DNA of 44,611 nucleotides from contig JAFWFQ010000008.1 in the NCBI GenBank assembly GCA_017515535.1, positions 1 to 44,611 on the forward strand. Direction: 5' to 3'. A program made the translations under genes and the position numbers. Under the pieces are notes generated by a model, which had not been told where the DNA came from, searched no databases, and saw only the letters and a program-made list of their open reading frames with translations. Below are positions 8,128-16,931 of this stretch, one piece after another; position 1 is the first letter of the stretch, and each line of letters starts with the position of its first letter. The stretch is from Parasporobacterium sp. GTDB lineage: Bacteria > Bacillota > Clostridia > Lachnospirales > Lachnospiraceae.

Positions 8128-10188
8128 TTAAGATTGCTTTAGAGCTTTTCTTTTCTTTTTCAGCATCCCCCAAGCCAGATTGAGAAGCACCGCCACGATA
8201 ATCTGAATCAGAATACTGAACACCATCCTCAGCAGATTGTCATATCCAAATACTTCCCCCAGCCATCCATTCAGCCGGCTGCTCAGCAAGGTATGGATAA
8301 CAAGCAGGATCAAGGAAGCTTCCCCTATCAATTTCAGTGCTCTACTAAGCAAAAATGTCGATCTTGCAAGATACGCGGAAAGACGGAAGATCACAAGGAT
8401 TCCTGCCAGTGCGCCAAGGATCACAAGCCCAAAGTGATTATGATTCCCGTAATTCCTTACCGCGATCTCCATCGAACTTTTGTAAATCATGTACGCCCAA
8501 ACTGTGGAAAGGAAAAAATACAGCCAATGAGTATCCCGGACCATTTCAAGAAAACCGTATTTGCGGAATGCAATGCCCAGCTGATAAAAGACCATACAGT
8601 AAAGCGCAACGTCGATACTCCACGGAAGCCAGAGTCCGAAACGTCCGAGTCCAAGCCCGGCTGCCGTGCACAGAAATACGCAGACCCATTTTCCGACTTC
8701 TGTTTTTACAAAGTGGTCGATCAGGAGATAGATCACCCGGGTTACGAACAATAAAAGAATAAAATAAACCGGTCCAATGGAATCCGCATCCGGGAATACC
8801 CGACTCGCATAGGAAATCCCAAGTACATATTTTTTCAGGATCTGAATAAAATACGGACCGGACCAGTTCGGAATATCGATCAGAATATTCAGAATAAAGC
8901 AGACAAGATAAGGTCCTAAAAAAGCTTTCACAAGATGTTTCAATGCCGGAAGGATTCTTTCCTGCTTTTTGTAAAAGTATCCGGAAAGGAATACAAAAGC
9001 AACCATATGGCAGGAGTAAATGATCCACCAGAGCGTCGAATCAATATCGAAGTGTCCAACCAGCATTGCCAGGATCAGGAGCCCCCGTTCAATATCAATG
9101 ACCGGATCGCGCTTCTTCTCTGCCTTTCTGCTCCTGTTTTCTGCTTTCGATTTTAACGGCTGATAGAGTTTCTTGCGCAGGAATTCTATGAACCAGGCTC
9201 CGGCAATCGCAAAGATCAGTTCTAAAACGATCCGGATCCAGACAACGATCTGTCCGTGCAGGCCAAGGTATTCCAGTGCGATATGAAAATGGATCGTCTC
9301 CAGTGAAAAAAGATGGACCCCGAGAACCGTCAGGGAAGATATCCCAAGCCACTGAAGGAATCGGCTTTTTTCCAAAAGCTTCGCAAGGAAATAAACGAGG
9401 AGGGATCCGCTGAATCCGACAATCGGGGAAAACAGAAGATCCACCATATCCGCGGTCACAAAGCCGATGCTGCAGAACCTGAGCCAGATCCCGATCAGCA
9501 GGAGCGCAAGAGCGATCAGATAATGATACCATTTTACTTTATCCAGAAGCTGATTCTTTTTCACGGTATATCCGGCCCAAAGGAAGAAGACCGCAAGCAT
9601 TCCGGACTGAATACTGAACGGAAGCCAGATAAATCTTGCCGAGATGTAACCAAATAAAGAAATCAGAGCGGAAGCGATCCCCAGCAGTTTGTTGTTGCTG
9701 ATTTTGCCTGCAAGAAACCGGAACAGGACCAGGGCAAAGAAAAGTGCGGGAAGAAACCAGATCGCGCCGATCCGGACGCCCGGATTAACCCCGGAGACGA
9801 CTTCACTGTAGGTACCGGATGCAAAAAAGGTACGGATCAGGTCCTTTCCGATCAGTTCTGTAATCGTTTCAATCGAACGGTAATGAAAAACGAAGAAGTA
9901 CTCCAGAACATCCATGATCATGACCGCAAAACAGGTAATGAAATAAGCCGGCATAAGACGCGAAAACTTCTTGTTTATGAAGTCTTTTGTTAAAGGACCG
10001 GCTTTCATCGTATAACCGCTGAGCATAAAAAAGACGACCAGATGAAATCCGTATACAAACTCAAAATTGAACCATCCTTCCAGCTTTGCGCCGGTGTGTC
10101 CGAGAATGATACAGATCATCGCGATCGCTTTTGCGGTATCGATCCAATGTTCTCTTTTAGTTGTTGTTGTGACTGTTTCCGCGCTCAC
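8128..10188 (-). CDS. tandem double acyltransferase-3 membrane protein (686 aa)
   Basis: Two AT3/COG3594-like O-acyltransferase units in one chain, each with about ten spans. Unit 1 (about residues 15-340) has K20-X10-H31 and FHLVVFFMLSGYT, GAIWFLPALFF and WLPFSIQSG. A charged linker (about 341-362) leads to unit 2, which has the classic R368-X10-H379 (IERGLLILAMLVGHFD), CHMVAFVFLSGYF, GPVYFILLLF and WLPWSIDVAL. Such enzymes move acetyl or other acyl groups onto surface sugars. The start is GTG at 10186-10188, preceded by GGAAGG; the next upstream ATG frame stops at the GTGA overlap. A TATAAT box with an upstream TG lies at 10233-10228, so it has its own promoter. A same-length paralogue is at 20250-22310. 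The acceptor is presumably the polymer made by the adjacent operon. Confidence 0.85.
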   Translation of the reverse strand: MSAETVTTTTKREHWIDTAKAIAMICIILGHTGAKLEGWFNFEFVYGFHLVVFFMLSGYTMKAGPLTKDFINKKFSRLMPAYFITCFAVMIMDVLEYFFVFHYRSIETITELIGKDLIRTFFASGTYSEVVSGVNPGVRIGAIWFLPALFFALVLFRFLAGKISNNKLLGIASALISLFGYISARFIWLPFSIQSGMLAVFFLWAGYTVKKNQLLDKVKWYHYLIALALLLIGIWLRFCSIGFVTADMVDLLFSPIVGFSGSLLVYFLAKLLEKSRFLQWLGISSLTVLGVHLFSLETIHFHIALEYLGLHGQIVVWIRIVLELIFAIAGAWFIEFLRKKLYQPLKSKAENRSRKAEKKRDPVIDIERGLLILAMLVGHFDIDSTLWWIIYSCHMVAFVFLSGYFYKKQERILPALKHLVKAFLGPYLVCFILNILIDIPNWSGPYFIQILKKYVLGISYASRVFPDADSIGPVYFILLLFVTRVIYLLIDHFVKTEVGKWVCVFLCTAAGLGLGRFGLWLPWSIDVALYCMVFYQLGIAFRKYGFLEMVRDTHWLYFFLSTVWAYMIYKSSMEIAVRNYGNHNHFGLVILGALAGILVIFRLSAYLARSTFLLSRALKLIGEASLILLVIHTLLSSRLNGWLGEVFGYDNLLRMVFSILIQIIVAVLLNLAWGMLKKKRKALKQS

Positions 10189-10227
10189 GCAACCTTCCCG
10201 TCCATGAAATACATTCTTAACTAATGT

Positions 10228-10237
10228 ATTATACCAT
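10228..10237 (-). promoter_or_regulatory. extended -10 promoter of the double acyltransferase gene
   Basis: On the minus strand TGGTATAAT reads from 10236 to 10228, an extended -10 element with perfect TATAAT and no convincing -35. The expected start site near 10221 leaves about a 33-base leader before the GTG start. That leader holds a small open frame starting at an upstream ATG and ending in a TGA that overlaps the GTG. Confidence 0.55.
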
Positions 10238-10262
10238 AAAGGCGGATAAAATGCTCCCTGTG

Positions 10263-11096
10263 TCAGAAACTTCCTTCGTATTTTTTTCCGATAAACTTAG
10301 CCTTTAAGAATGCGGTCCCTTTTTTCCACCAGTTGATGTCATCCATATGGATCACCGGGATCTCTTTTGTCTCTTCTTTTTTGATTTCTCCTGTTTCGAG
10401 CTGTCTCTCCAGCCAGACATTAAAGATGATCTCGCTTACCCTTCCGTAGAAACGGCTTTGAAAAACAGAAAGGTTCTGCATCTTTTCATTCTTCTCCATC
10501 CGCTCTTTCAATTCAAAGAGGATATCGAAAAGCCATTTGCAGTACTGATCCAGATATTCTTTTTTCAGGATCATCATATTGAACATATATCCGTAAGTCC
10601 TCTTTACGACTTTATCATAGGCAGGAACATACTCCGGATATAATTCCGAAATGATCTCTCTCGTAACATCCAGCTGCTCAATATAATGAGTATGCTTATA
10701 ATGGTCGTAGAGGGACTCAATATAATACTTCCGCTTATTCGGAGTAAAGACCTTGATCTTCCCGAGGTACGGCTGAATCTGTTCAAATGTCAGGACACTG
10801 TCGAAAAGATCCTTTGTTTTTTTGTAACCAAAATGACGCCGGTAATGGGCAAGACCGATGTAATCTGCTTCAAGGTTTTTCCACGCCCAGTAAAGTCCTG
10901 TCAGCTCACAAAAGCTTGGGTTCAGGATAGAAATATTGTCCCCGGTATTATCTTTTGTATAGCCGAGATCAAGTGGATTTCCCTCGGCATCCGTTTTTCC
11001 TTCCGCACCGACATGCAGCGGAAGATACATCGGATCCTTTGGCATCTGATAGGATTTATGCGCCGCGATTATAATCGTTATTTCCTGTTTCCCCAT
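10263..11096 (-). CDS. DUF4422 glycosyltransferase
   Basis: 277 residues from the second ATG (11094-11096), preferred because GGAGG is then eight bases upstream; with the ATG two codons earlier the spacing is only three. DUF4422 hallmarks are ITIIIAAHKSY at the N-terminus, MYLPLHVGAEG, DNTGDNIS, FCELTGLYWAWKNL and DYIGLAHYRRHFGY. These proteins are found in capsule and exopolysaccharide loci and are thought to be GT-A-like glycosyltransferases, several acting as galactofuranosyl- or related transferases. It follows ispG by 16 bases at the end of the housekeeping operon, so it may be expressed with it although it belongs functionally with the polysaccharide genes downstream. Confidence 0.82.
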   Translation of the reverse strand: MGKQEITIIIAAHKSYQMPKDPMYLPLHVGAEGKTDAEGNPLDLGYTKDNTGDNISILNPSFCELTGLYWAWKNLEADYIGLAHYRRHFGYKKTKDLFDSVLTFEQIQPYLGKIKVFTPNKRKYYIESLYDHYKHTHYIEQLDVTREIISELYPEYVPAYDKVVKRTYGYMFNMMILKKEYLDQYCKWLFDILFELKERMEKNEKMQNLSVFQSRFYGRVSEIIFNVWLERQLETGEIKKEETKEIPVIHMDDINWWKKGTAFLKAKFIGKKYEGSF

Positions 11097-11112
11097 TTTC
11101 ATCCGCCTCCTG

Positions 11113-12174
11113 TTATTTTTCTTCCCAGTGATCCAGTTCCTCTTTTAATGCTCCAAGGAGCTCTTTTTCATCCAGCTTCCGTATGATCTCTCCGTGTTTG
11201 ATCAGGAGTCCGCAGCCTTTTCCGCCTGCGATTCCGAGATCTGCCTCTTTCGCTTCCCCCGGACCGTTGACAACGCAGCCCATAACAGCGACTTTGATGG
11301 AAAGATCATATCCGACGACCATGGTCTCCACTGCATTTGCAAGAGAGACCAGATCAATTTCCGTCCTTCCACAGGTTGGACAGGATATCACCGTGATTCC
11401 TTCTTTCCGAAGGCCCAGATTCCGAAGGATCGCCTTTGCACTCTTGATCTCCTCGACCGGATCGCCGGTCAGCGAAACACGGATCGTATCACCGATTCCC
11501 TGATAAAGAATGATTCCTAATCCCATCGCGCTCTTGATATTACCGGACGTGACGGTTCCGGATTCCGTGATCCCGACATGAAGCGGATGAAGCGTCTTTT
11601 GCGCAATCAGCTCGTGAGCCTTCGCACACATAACGACATCACTGCTTTTAATACTGATCACAAGATTATCATATCCGAGATCTTCGATTATTTTTGCCTT
11701 ATCCAGCGCGCTTTCCACAATTCCTTCCGCCGTAACGCCCTTATATTTTTCCACAAGTTCTTTCTCCAAAGAACCGGAGTTAACGCCGACCCGGATCGGA
11801 ATATTCCGCTCTTTCGCACAGGAAACAACGGCCTTGATATTATCGATGCCTCCGATATTTCCGGGGTTGATCCGGATCTTGTCCGCTCCGTTTTCCATCG
11901 CAAGGATCGCCAGCTTATGGTCAAAGTGGATATCTGCAACCAAAGGGATCTGAATCTCTTTCCGGATCTCCCGAAATGCCTTGGCAGCTTCTTCCGTATT
12001 CGCCGTTGCACGGATGATCTCACAGCCAGCTTCTTCAAGCCGGTGGATCTGTTCAACCGTTGCCTTGACATCCCAGGTCTTCGTATTGGTCATCGACTGG
12101 ATCGCGATCGGAGCACCGCCCCCGATCGTAACATTTCCGATTTTTACCTGTTTTGTTGTTTCTCTGTGGTTCAT
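11113..12174 (-). CDS. ispG: 4-hydroxy-3-methylbut-2-enyl diphosphate synthase
   Basis: 353 residues, normal for the short bacterial IspG (GcpE). It converts methylerythritol cyclodiphosphate to HMBPP in the MEP isoprenoid pathway using a [4Fe-4S] cluster. The N-terminal TIM barrel is recognisable from VTIGGGAPIAIQSMTNT and LVADIHFDHKLA, and the cluster ligands from VISCPTCGRTEIDL and AVMGCVVNGPGEA. AAAGGAATAGT precedes the ATG. It is the last housekeeping gene of the pyrH-to-ispG series; in many Firmicutes polC comes next, but here a glycosyltransferase does. Confidence 0.97.
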   Translation of the reverse strand: MNHRETTKQVKIGNVTIGGGAPIAIQSMTNTKTWDVKATVEQIHRLEEAGCEIIRATANTEEAAKAFREIRKEIQIPLVADIHFDHKLAILAMENGADKIRINPGNIGGIDNIKAVVSCAKERNIPIRVGVNSGSLEKELVEKYKGVTAEGIVESALDKAKIIEDLGYDNLVISIKSSDVVMCAKAHELIAQKTLHPLHVGITESGTVTSGNIKSAMGLGIILYQGIGDTIRVSLTGDPVEEIKSAKAILRNLGLRKEGITVISCPTCGRTEIDLVSLANAVETMVVGYDLSIKVAVMGCVVNGPGEAKEADLGIAGGKGCGLLIKHGEIIRKLDEKELLGALKEELDHWEEK

Positions 12175-12225
12175 ACTATTCCTTTTTGTATTGTATTATT
12201 ATCTTTCTGTTTTCCTTCTCTTCTG

Positions 12226-13545
12226 TCAGAAGAATTTCAGTACATCGTTTACCAGAACAACGACTGCAAGGATCATGATCAGGACCGCACCAACCATGGT
12301 AATGATTCCTTCGTACTTTTTCTTGATCGGTTTCCGCCGGATTGCTTCAATGATCAAGAGGATGAATCTTCCTCCGTCAAGTGCAGGAAGCGGAAGAAGG
12401 TTCAGAACACCCAGGTTTGTACTTAAGAGGATCACAATACTCAGCATATTCATCAGCGTCACAAGGAAGCCGGAAGGTGCGGAAGCGTCATAGGTCGTAC
12501 CGATAACTTCAACGATTCCGACCGGTCCGGAAAGCATATCCAGAGAACCCCTTCCGGAAAACAGGATCCCGAGGCTCTTAAAGACGGATACAATCTCATA
12601 TTTCATTTCCGCAAAACTATACTTCAGCGTTCCGAGCGTATTTGCCTTCACATTCTCCCGGTTATACTGGAATCCGAGACGATATGCGCTTTCCTTGTCC
12701 GGTGTAACCGTGACTTTCTTTTCCCCTCCGTGATGGAGGATCGTCAGAGAAACCGGCTCCGAAGTAATTTCATGCTCATCAAAATAGGTTCCGAGGTCCG
12801 CACCGGTCTCGATCTTAACGCCGTTGATTTCCGTGATCACATCGCCTTTGATGATCCCGGCCTTCTCCATCGGACTTCCTTCCGTGACTTCCGCGATCTC
12901 AGCCGGTGCATCATTCGCATAGTAGGAAAGTCCAATCACATAGTATTCAAATTCTTTTGGCAGGATATTCGCCTTATAAGTTTCCCCGTCCCGCTCATAA
13001 ACGATCTCGACCGGTTTGCTGTCCGACTCCAGCGGGTGAAGATAGGACTCTAAGACGATTTCCCTTCCGAAATCAACTTTTGTTCCGTTGAACTTTTTAA
13101 TAAGGTCGCCTTCCCGCAGTCCGGCTTCATACGCAGGAGAATCCTCTACCACCGCCGTTACTGTCGGCGGATCATATCCGGACGTCCCGACGACTATAAC
13201 CGCCAGAACAAATGCGAGAAGAAAATTGAAGAACGGTCCGGCAAGCGTAATGCTCATGCGTGCCCAGACCGACTTTTTATCGTAGGATCGTTCGTCATCC
13301 GTCCCGTCGTCCTCATCTTCCAACATACCCAGCATCTGACAGGAACCGCCGAACGGGATCGCTTTCAGTGAAAATCTCGTTCCTGTTTTTTTGCTGACAT
13401 GAGAAACGATCCGGGGGCCGAAACCGATGGAAAACTCTTTGACAAAGACCCCGTTTTTGACCGCAAGGATATAATGTCCAAATTCGTGGACAATGATCAA
13501 AATCCCTAATATAACAATTGCTAAAATAATACTGATAAAACTCAT
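12226..13545 (-). CDS. rseP: RIP metalloprotease (site-2 protease), RseP family
   Basis: 439 residues. The HEFGH zinc motif sits at residues 20-24 inside the first span, and the second conserved site NLLPLPALDGGRF lies in a C-terminal span. Between them are two PDZ-like domains (around residues 115-200 and 205-285), each with a recognisable DSPAYEAGLREGD or GSPMEKAGIIKGD core. It cleaves membrane-embedded substrates such as anti-sigma factors or signal-peptide remnants. Its ATG overlaps the dxr stop by four bases. Two PDZ domains are as in E. coli RseP; some Firmicutes homologues have one. Confidence 0.95.
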   Translation of the reverse strand: MSFISIILAIVILGILIIVHEFGHYILAVKNGVFVKEFSIGFGPRIVSHVSKKTGTRFSLKAIPFGGSCQMLGMLEDEDDGTDDERSYDKKSVWARMSITLAGPFFNFLLAFVLAVIVVGTSGYDPPTVTAVVEDSPAYEAGLREGDLIKKFNGTKVDFGREIVLESYLHPLESDSKPVEIVYERDGETYKANILPKEFEYYVIGLSYYANDAPAEIAEVTEGSPMEKAGIIKGDVITEINGVKIETGADLGTYFDEHEITSEPVSLTILHHGGEKKVTVTPDKESAYRLGFQYNRENVKANTLGTLKYSFAEMKYEIVSVFKSLGILFSGRGSLDMLSGPVGIVEVIGTTYDASAPSGFLVTLMNMLSIVILLSTNLGVLNLLPLPALDGGRFILLIIEAIRRKPIKKKYEGIITMVGAVLIMILAVVVLVNDVLKFF

Positions 13546-14693
13546 CCGGAAATAATCTGCTCTCCAATCGTAATGATTTCTTCCAGTGTCGGATCCGCGA
13601 TGACTTCATGGTGATCCATTTCCGCCTCGATCGAATCCGCGATTTCCAGATATCCGATCTTTCCGTCAATAAAGTCCGCAACAGCCCTCTCGTTCGCGGC
13701 ATTAAAGACGGTCGGAAGAGATCCTCCGGTCTCGATTGCCCGGTAAGCAAGCGCAAGTGCCTTAAACGTATCAAGGTCCGGTTTTTCAAAAGTCAGATTT
13801 CCAAGCTCAAAAAGATCCACCCGTTTTCCTTCCAGGAACCGTCTCTCCGGATAAAGGATCGCGTATTGGATCGGGATCTTCATATCCGGTGTTCCAAGCT
13901 GCGCTATGATCGCTCCGTCCTTAAACTGAACCGCTGAGTGGATAATACTCTGCGGCTGGATCACGACCTGGATCTGTTGCGGTTCCACGTCGAAAAGCCA
14001 TTTTGCCTCGATGACTTCAAGTCCTTTATTGGCAAGCGTGGAAGAATCGATCGTAACTTTTCTTCCCATTGTCCAGTTCGGATGCTTCAGGGCATCTGCG
14101 AGCGTTACATTCCGGAGTTCTTCTTTTGTCCTTCCGCGGAACGGACCTCCGGAAGCTGTCAGAAGGATCTTGTCGATCTCATTTCCGCGCTCTCCGTTCA
14201 GGCTCTGGAAAATCGCACTGTGCTCAGAGTCTACAGGATAAATGTTAACGCCCTGTGTTTTTGCTTCAGACATGATCAATGCCCCGGCGCAGACCAGAGT
14301 CTCCTTATTAGCCAGAGCCAGATCTTTTCCTGCCTTGATCGCCGCCATCGCAGGCCGGATCCCGACCATTCCGACGACAGCTCCTACGGTAATGTCCGTA
14401 CTTTCATACGCGGCAGTCTCACAAAGTCCCTCCATTCCCGAAACGAGCCGGATCCGGTTTAAAACCTGTCCGGAAGGGTCCTTTTCTATCAAAAGATCCG
14501 AAAGCGGCGCGATCTTTTTTTCGTCATAAACGCAAACAAGTTTTGGAGAAAACTCCAAAATCTGTTCTGCTAATAATTCAATATTCTGATTTCCACTGAT
14601 TGCTTCTACGGAAAGATCCGGATTTGCACGGACAACTTCCAGCGTCTGTGTTCCGATCGATCCGGTAGCGCCCAGTATTGAAAGACGTTTCAT
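13542..14693 (-). CDS. dxr: 1-deoxy-D-xylulose 5-phosphate reductoisomerase
   Basis: 383 residues, the family's usual length. NADPH-binding ILGATGSIGTQTLEVV is at the N-terminus, ALANKETLVCAG and PVDSEHSAIFQSL give the metal/substrate site, and HPNWTMGRKVTIDSSTLANK the flexible-loop region. It catalyses the committed step of the MEP pathway. AGAGGAATCAAG precedes the ATG. It lies between cdsA (10 bases upstream) and rseP (4-base overlap), the common Firmicutes order. Confidence 0.97.
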   Translation of the reverse strand: MKRLSILGATGSIGTQTLEVVRANPDLSVEAISGNQNIELLAEQILEFSPKLVCVYDEKKIAPLSDLLIEKDPSGQVLNRIRLVSGMEGLCETAAYESTDITVGAVVGMVGIRPAMAAIKAGKDLALANKETLVCAGALIMSEAKTQGVNIYPVDSEHSAIFQSLNGERGNEIDKILLTASGGPFRGRTKEELRNVTLADALKHPNWTMGRKVTIDSSTLANKGLEVIEAKWLFDVEPQQIQVVIQPQSIIHSAVQFKDGAIIAQLGTPDMKIPIQYAILYPERRFLEGKRVDLFELGNLTFEKPDLDTFKALALAYRAIETGGSLPTVFNAANERAVADFIDGKIGYLEIADSIEAEMDHHEVIADPTLEEIITIGEQIISG

Positions 14694-14703
14694 CTTGATT
14701 CCT

Positions 14704-15594
14704 CTAATTCACAATATTCATATAGATCGTGATCAGGAAGATAATCGGCGCAACCATGATCACACTGTCAAACCGGTCCAGGATCCCTCCATGCCCCGGA
14801 ATCAGTTTACTATAATCTTTGATCCCGACTTTCCGCTTGATCGCAGAAGCAGCGAGATCTCCAACCTGTCCTGCAGCCGCAGCAAACATACAGATTATCC
14901 CGAAGATCAACGGCGCATGCGGAACATCCGGGATGTATTTCTGGACGATCAGTCCGTAAACAACGCCAAGGACGATAGCTCCAACAACTCCTCCGATGGC
15001 TCCTTCGACGCTCTTCTTCGGGCTCAGTTTCGGTACAAACGGATGCTTTCCGAAAAGCATACCGACGAGATATGCAAAGATATCACAGCCCCAGCTAGAA
15101 AGAACAACCAGCCATACGAGGTAAGCGCCGGAAGGCGGATGGATACGTACAATAAACAGGAAGGATAAAGCAACTCCGACATAAAAAACACTGAAGAAAC
15201 CGGCGAAGGTCTGCTCCAGTGAATACCTCGGATAAGTAAGAACAAAAACAGCAAGGTCCGCAACCAGAAGGATTGCGAAAATAAGCAGTGTATATTCGAT
15301 GGAACCAAAGATAAGCAGAACAATATAATAGGCGATCGTCGCAAGATATCCGACCCATGCAAAAACGCCCCAATAAAGCTTCAGAGCTTTGTAAAACTCA
15401 TACTGACCCAGCAGGGAAAGAAGTAGGAGAAATCCCCACATAACATATCCCCCGACAACGAATACTGTGACCAGGATCGCTGTCATGATCAAGCCGCTGA
15501 TCGTCCTTACCCAAAAGCTCTTGTTTTTCAACAGGCCCTTGCTCCGGTCATCCGTCAGTTCTTCTTTTTGTCTTCTTGGTCTTTTATCCGTCAT
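14704..15594 (-). CDS. cdsA: phosphatidate cytidylyltransferase (CDP-diacylglycerol synthase)
   Basis: 296 residues with eight or so spans and the CdsA signature near the C-terminus (KRKVGIKDYSKLIPGHGGIL then DRFDSVI), preceded by SPKKSVEGAIGG. It makes CDP-diacylglycerol for phospholipid synthesis at the membrane. The N-terminus carries a charged, Arg/Lys/Asp-rich extension of about 28 residues before the first span. AAGGAAAC precedes the ATG; six bases separate it from uppS. Confidence 0.95.
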   Translation of the reverse strand: MTDKRPRRQKEELTDDRSKGLLKNKSFWVRTISGLIMTAILVTVFVVGGYVMWGFLLLLSLLGQYEFYKALKLYWGVFAWVGYLATIAYYIVLLIFGSIEYTLLIFAILLVADLAVFVLTYPRYSLEQTFAGFFSVFYVGVALSFLFIVRIHPPSGAYLVWLVVLSSWGCDIFAYLVGMLFGKHPFVPKLSPKKSVEGAIGGVVGAIVLGVVYGLIVQKYIPDVPHAPLIFGIICMFAAAAGQVGDLAASAIKRKVGIKDYSKLIPGHGGILDRFDSVIMVAPIIFLITIYMNIVN

Positions 15595-15600
15595 GTTTCC

Positions 15601-16314
15601 TTATTTCAGTTTTCCGTATCTTCTGTCTCTGGAAGAGTATTTTTCAATTGCCTTGATCAGTTCTTCCTTGTTGAAATCCGGCCAAAGGACATCCGTAAAA
15701 TAGAACTCCGCATAAGCCAGCTGCCACATCAAAAAATTCGAAAGCCGCTCTTCTCCGCTCGTCCGGATCAGAAGGTCCGGATCCGGAATATCTGCAGTAT
15801 CAAGATATTGCTCCAGCATTTCTTCACTGATTTCCGAAGCGTCGATTTTCCCTTCCCTTTCCTCACGGACAAGCTTTCGGACTGCACGGATGATCTCATC
15901 CCTCGATCCGTAATTCATCGCGATCTGGAACGAGATCCCGGTATTGTTTTTTGTTGTTTCCTCCAGATTCCGGATCGCATCAATTATATCCGGACTTAGC
16001 TTGGTCCGGTCACCGATGATCCTCGCCCGGACATTATTTTTCATACATTTCGCAAGGGAACTGACGAGATACTCCCGGAAGAGGTTCATGATCACTTTCA
16101 CCTCTTCATAAGGTCTCGCCCAGTTCTCTGTAGAAAAAGCATAAACGGTAAAATACTTTACTCCAAGATCATCCGCATCTTCTAAGATCTGCTCTAAGAC
16201 CTTTGCGCCTTTCGCATGGCCGTACGTCCTCGGACGGTGGCGCTTTTTTGCCCACCTTCCGTTTCCGTCCATAATGATCGCGATATGTCTTGGAATCTTC
16301 AGTTCGTTATCCAT
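15601..16314 (-). CDS. uppS: isoprenyl transferase (undecaprenyl diphosphate synthase)
   Basis: 237 residues from the ATG at 16312-16314, chosen because AGGAGACAG lies directly upstream; a start seven codons earlier lacks such a site. Motifs: HIAIIMDGNGRWAKKR with catalytic Asp at residue 16, YFTVYAFSTENWARP, and ISFQIAMNYGSRDEI. The C-terminus has PDPDLLIRTSGEERLSNF and WPDFNKEELIKAI. It builds the C55 carrier used by peptidoglycan and by the surface-polymer and YfhO systems in this window. Position between frr and cdsA is canonical. Confidence 0.96.
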   Translation of the reverse strand: MDNELKIPRHIAIIMDGNGRWAKKRHRPRTYGHAKGAKVLEQILEDADDLGVKYFTVYAFSTENWARPYEEVKVIMNLFREYLVSSLAKCMKNNVRARIIGDRTKLSPDIIDAIRNLEETTKNNTGISFQIAMNYGSRDEIIRAVRKLVREEREGKIDASEISEEMLEQYLDTADIPDPDLLIRTSGEERLSNFLMWQLAYAEFYFTDVLWPDFNKEELIKAIEKYSSRDRRYGKLK

Positions 16315-16359
16315 CTGTCTCCTGTCAGGACGCACGCCCGAAACCGCTTCTTACGACGG

Positions 16360-16914
16360 TTAGACGGTCATGATCTCGTCGGTCTTCTTAGAAACTGCCT
16401 TGTCGATCTCATCGATATATTTATTCGTCAGCTTCTGCATCTCATCTTCAAGATCCTTGCCTTCATCTTCTGAAATCTCGCCGGCCTTCGTTGTCTTCTT
16501 GAACGATTCAATTCCGTCTCTCCGGATATTCCGGATCGCGACTTTTGCGTCTTCCCCGCGTTTCTTAACGTCTTTTGCAAGCTCTTTTCTTCGTTCTTCT
16601 GTCAGCTCCGGGAAAACAAGACGAATATTCTTTCCGTCGTTTGTCGGATTGATCCCGATATCAGAAGCATTGATCGCACGCTCGATCTCCTTGACCATTC
16701 TCGGCTCCCACGGTGCGATCACAATACACTTCGGCTCCGGAACGGAAATATTACCGACCTGCTGAAGCGGAGTCGGGGTTCCGTAATAATCAACGGTGAT
16801 CTTGTCAAGGATATGGGGATTTGCCCTTCCCGCGCGGATCCCGACAAAATCTCTCTCCAGACTGTCTAACGTTTTTCCCATCTTCTCTTCGTATTTTTCT
16901 GTTCTCTCGCTCAT
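16360..16914 (-). CDS. frr: ribosome recycling factor
   Basis: 184 residues, the standard RRF length. Recognisable stretches are LERDFVGIRAGRANPHILD, VDYYGTPTPLQQVGNIS, IGINPTNDGKNIRLVFPELT and the helical C-terminus. It splits post-termination ribosomes together with EF-G. AGGAAGGATC precedes the ATG and it lies 17 bases after pyrH, the usual gene pair. Confidence 0.98.
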   Translation of the reverse strand: MSERTEKYEEKMGKTLDSLERDFVGIRAGRANPHILDKITVDYYGTPTPLQQVGNISVPEPKCIVIAPWEPRMVKEIERAINASDIGINPTNDGKNIRLVFPELTEERRKELAKDVKKRGEDAKVAIRNIRRDGIESFKKTTKAGEISEDEGKDLEDEMQKLTNKYIDEIDKAVSKKTDEIMTV

Positions 16915-16931
16915 AACTGATCCTTCCTTTG

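Noticed and set aside
11578-12426. 282-codon plus-strand open frame across ispG and rseP
   Set aside because: Antisense to ispG and rseP; no motif or ribosome binding site.
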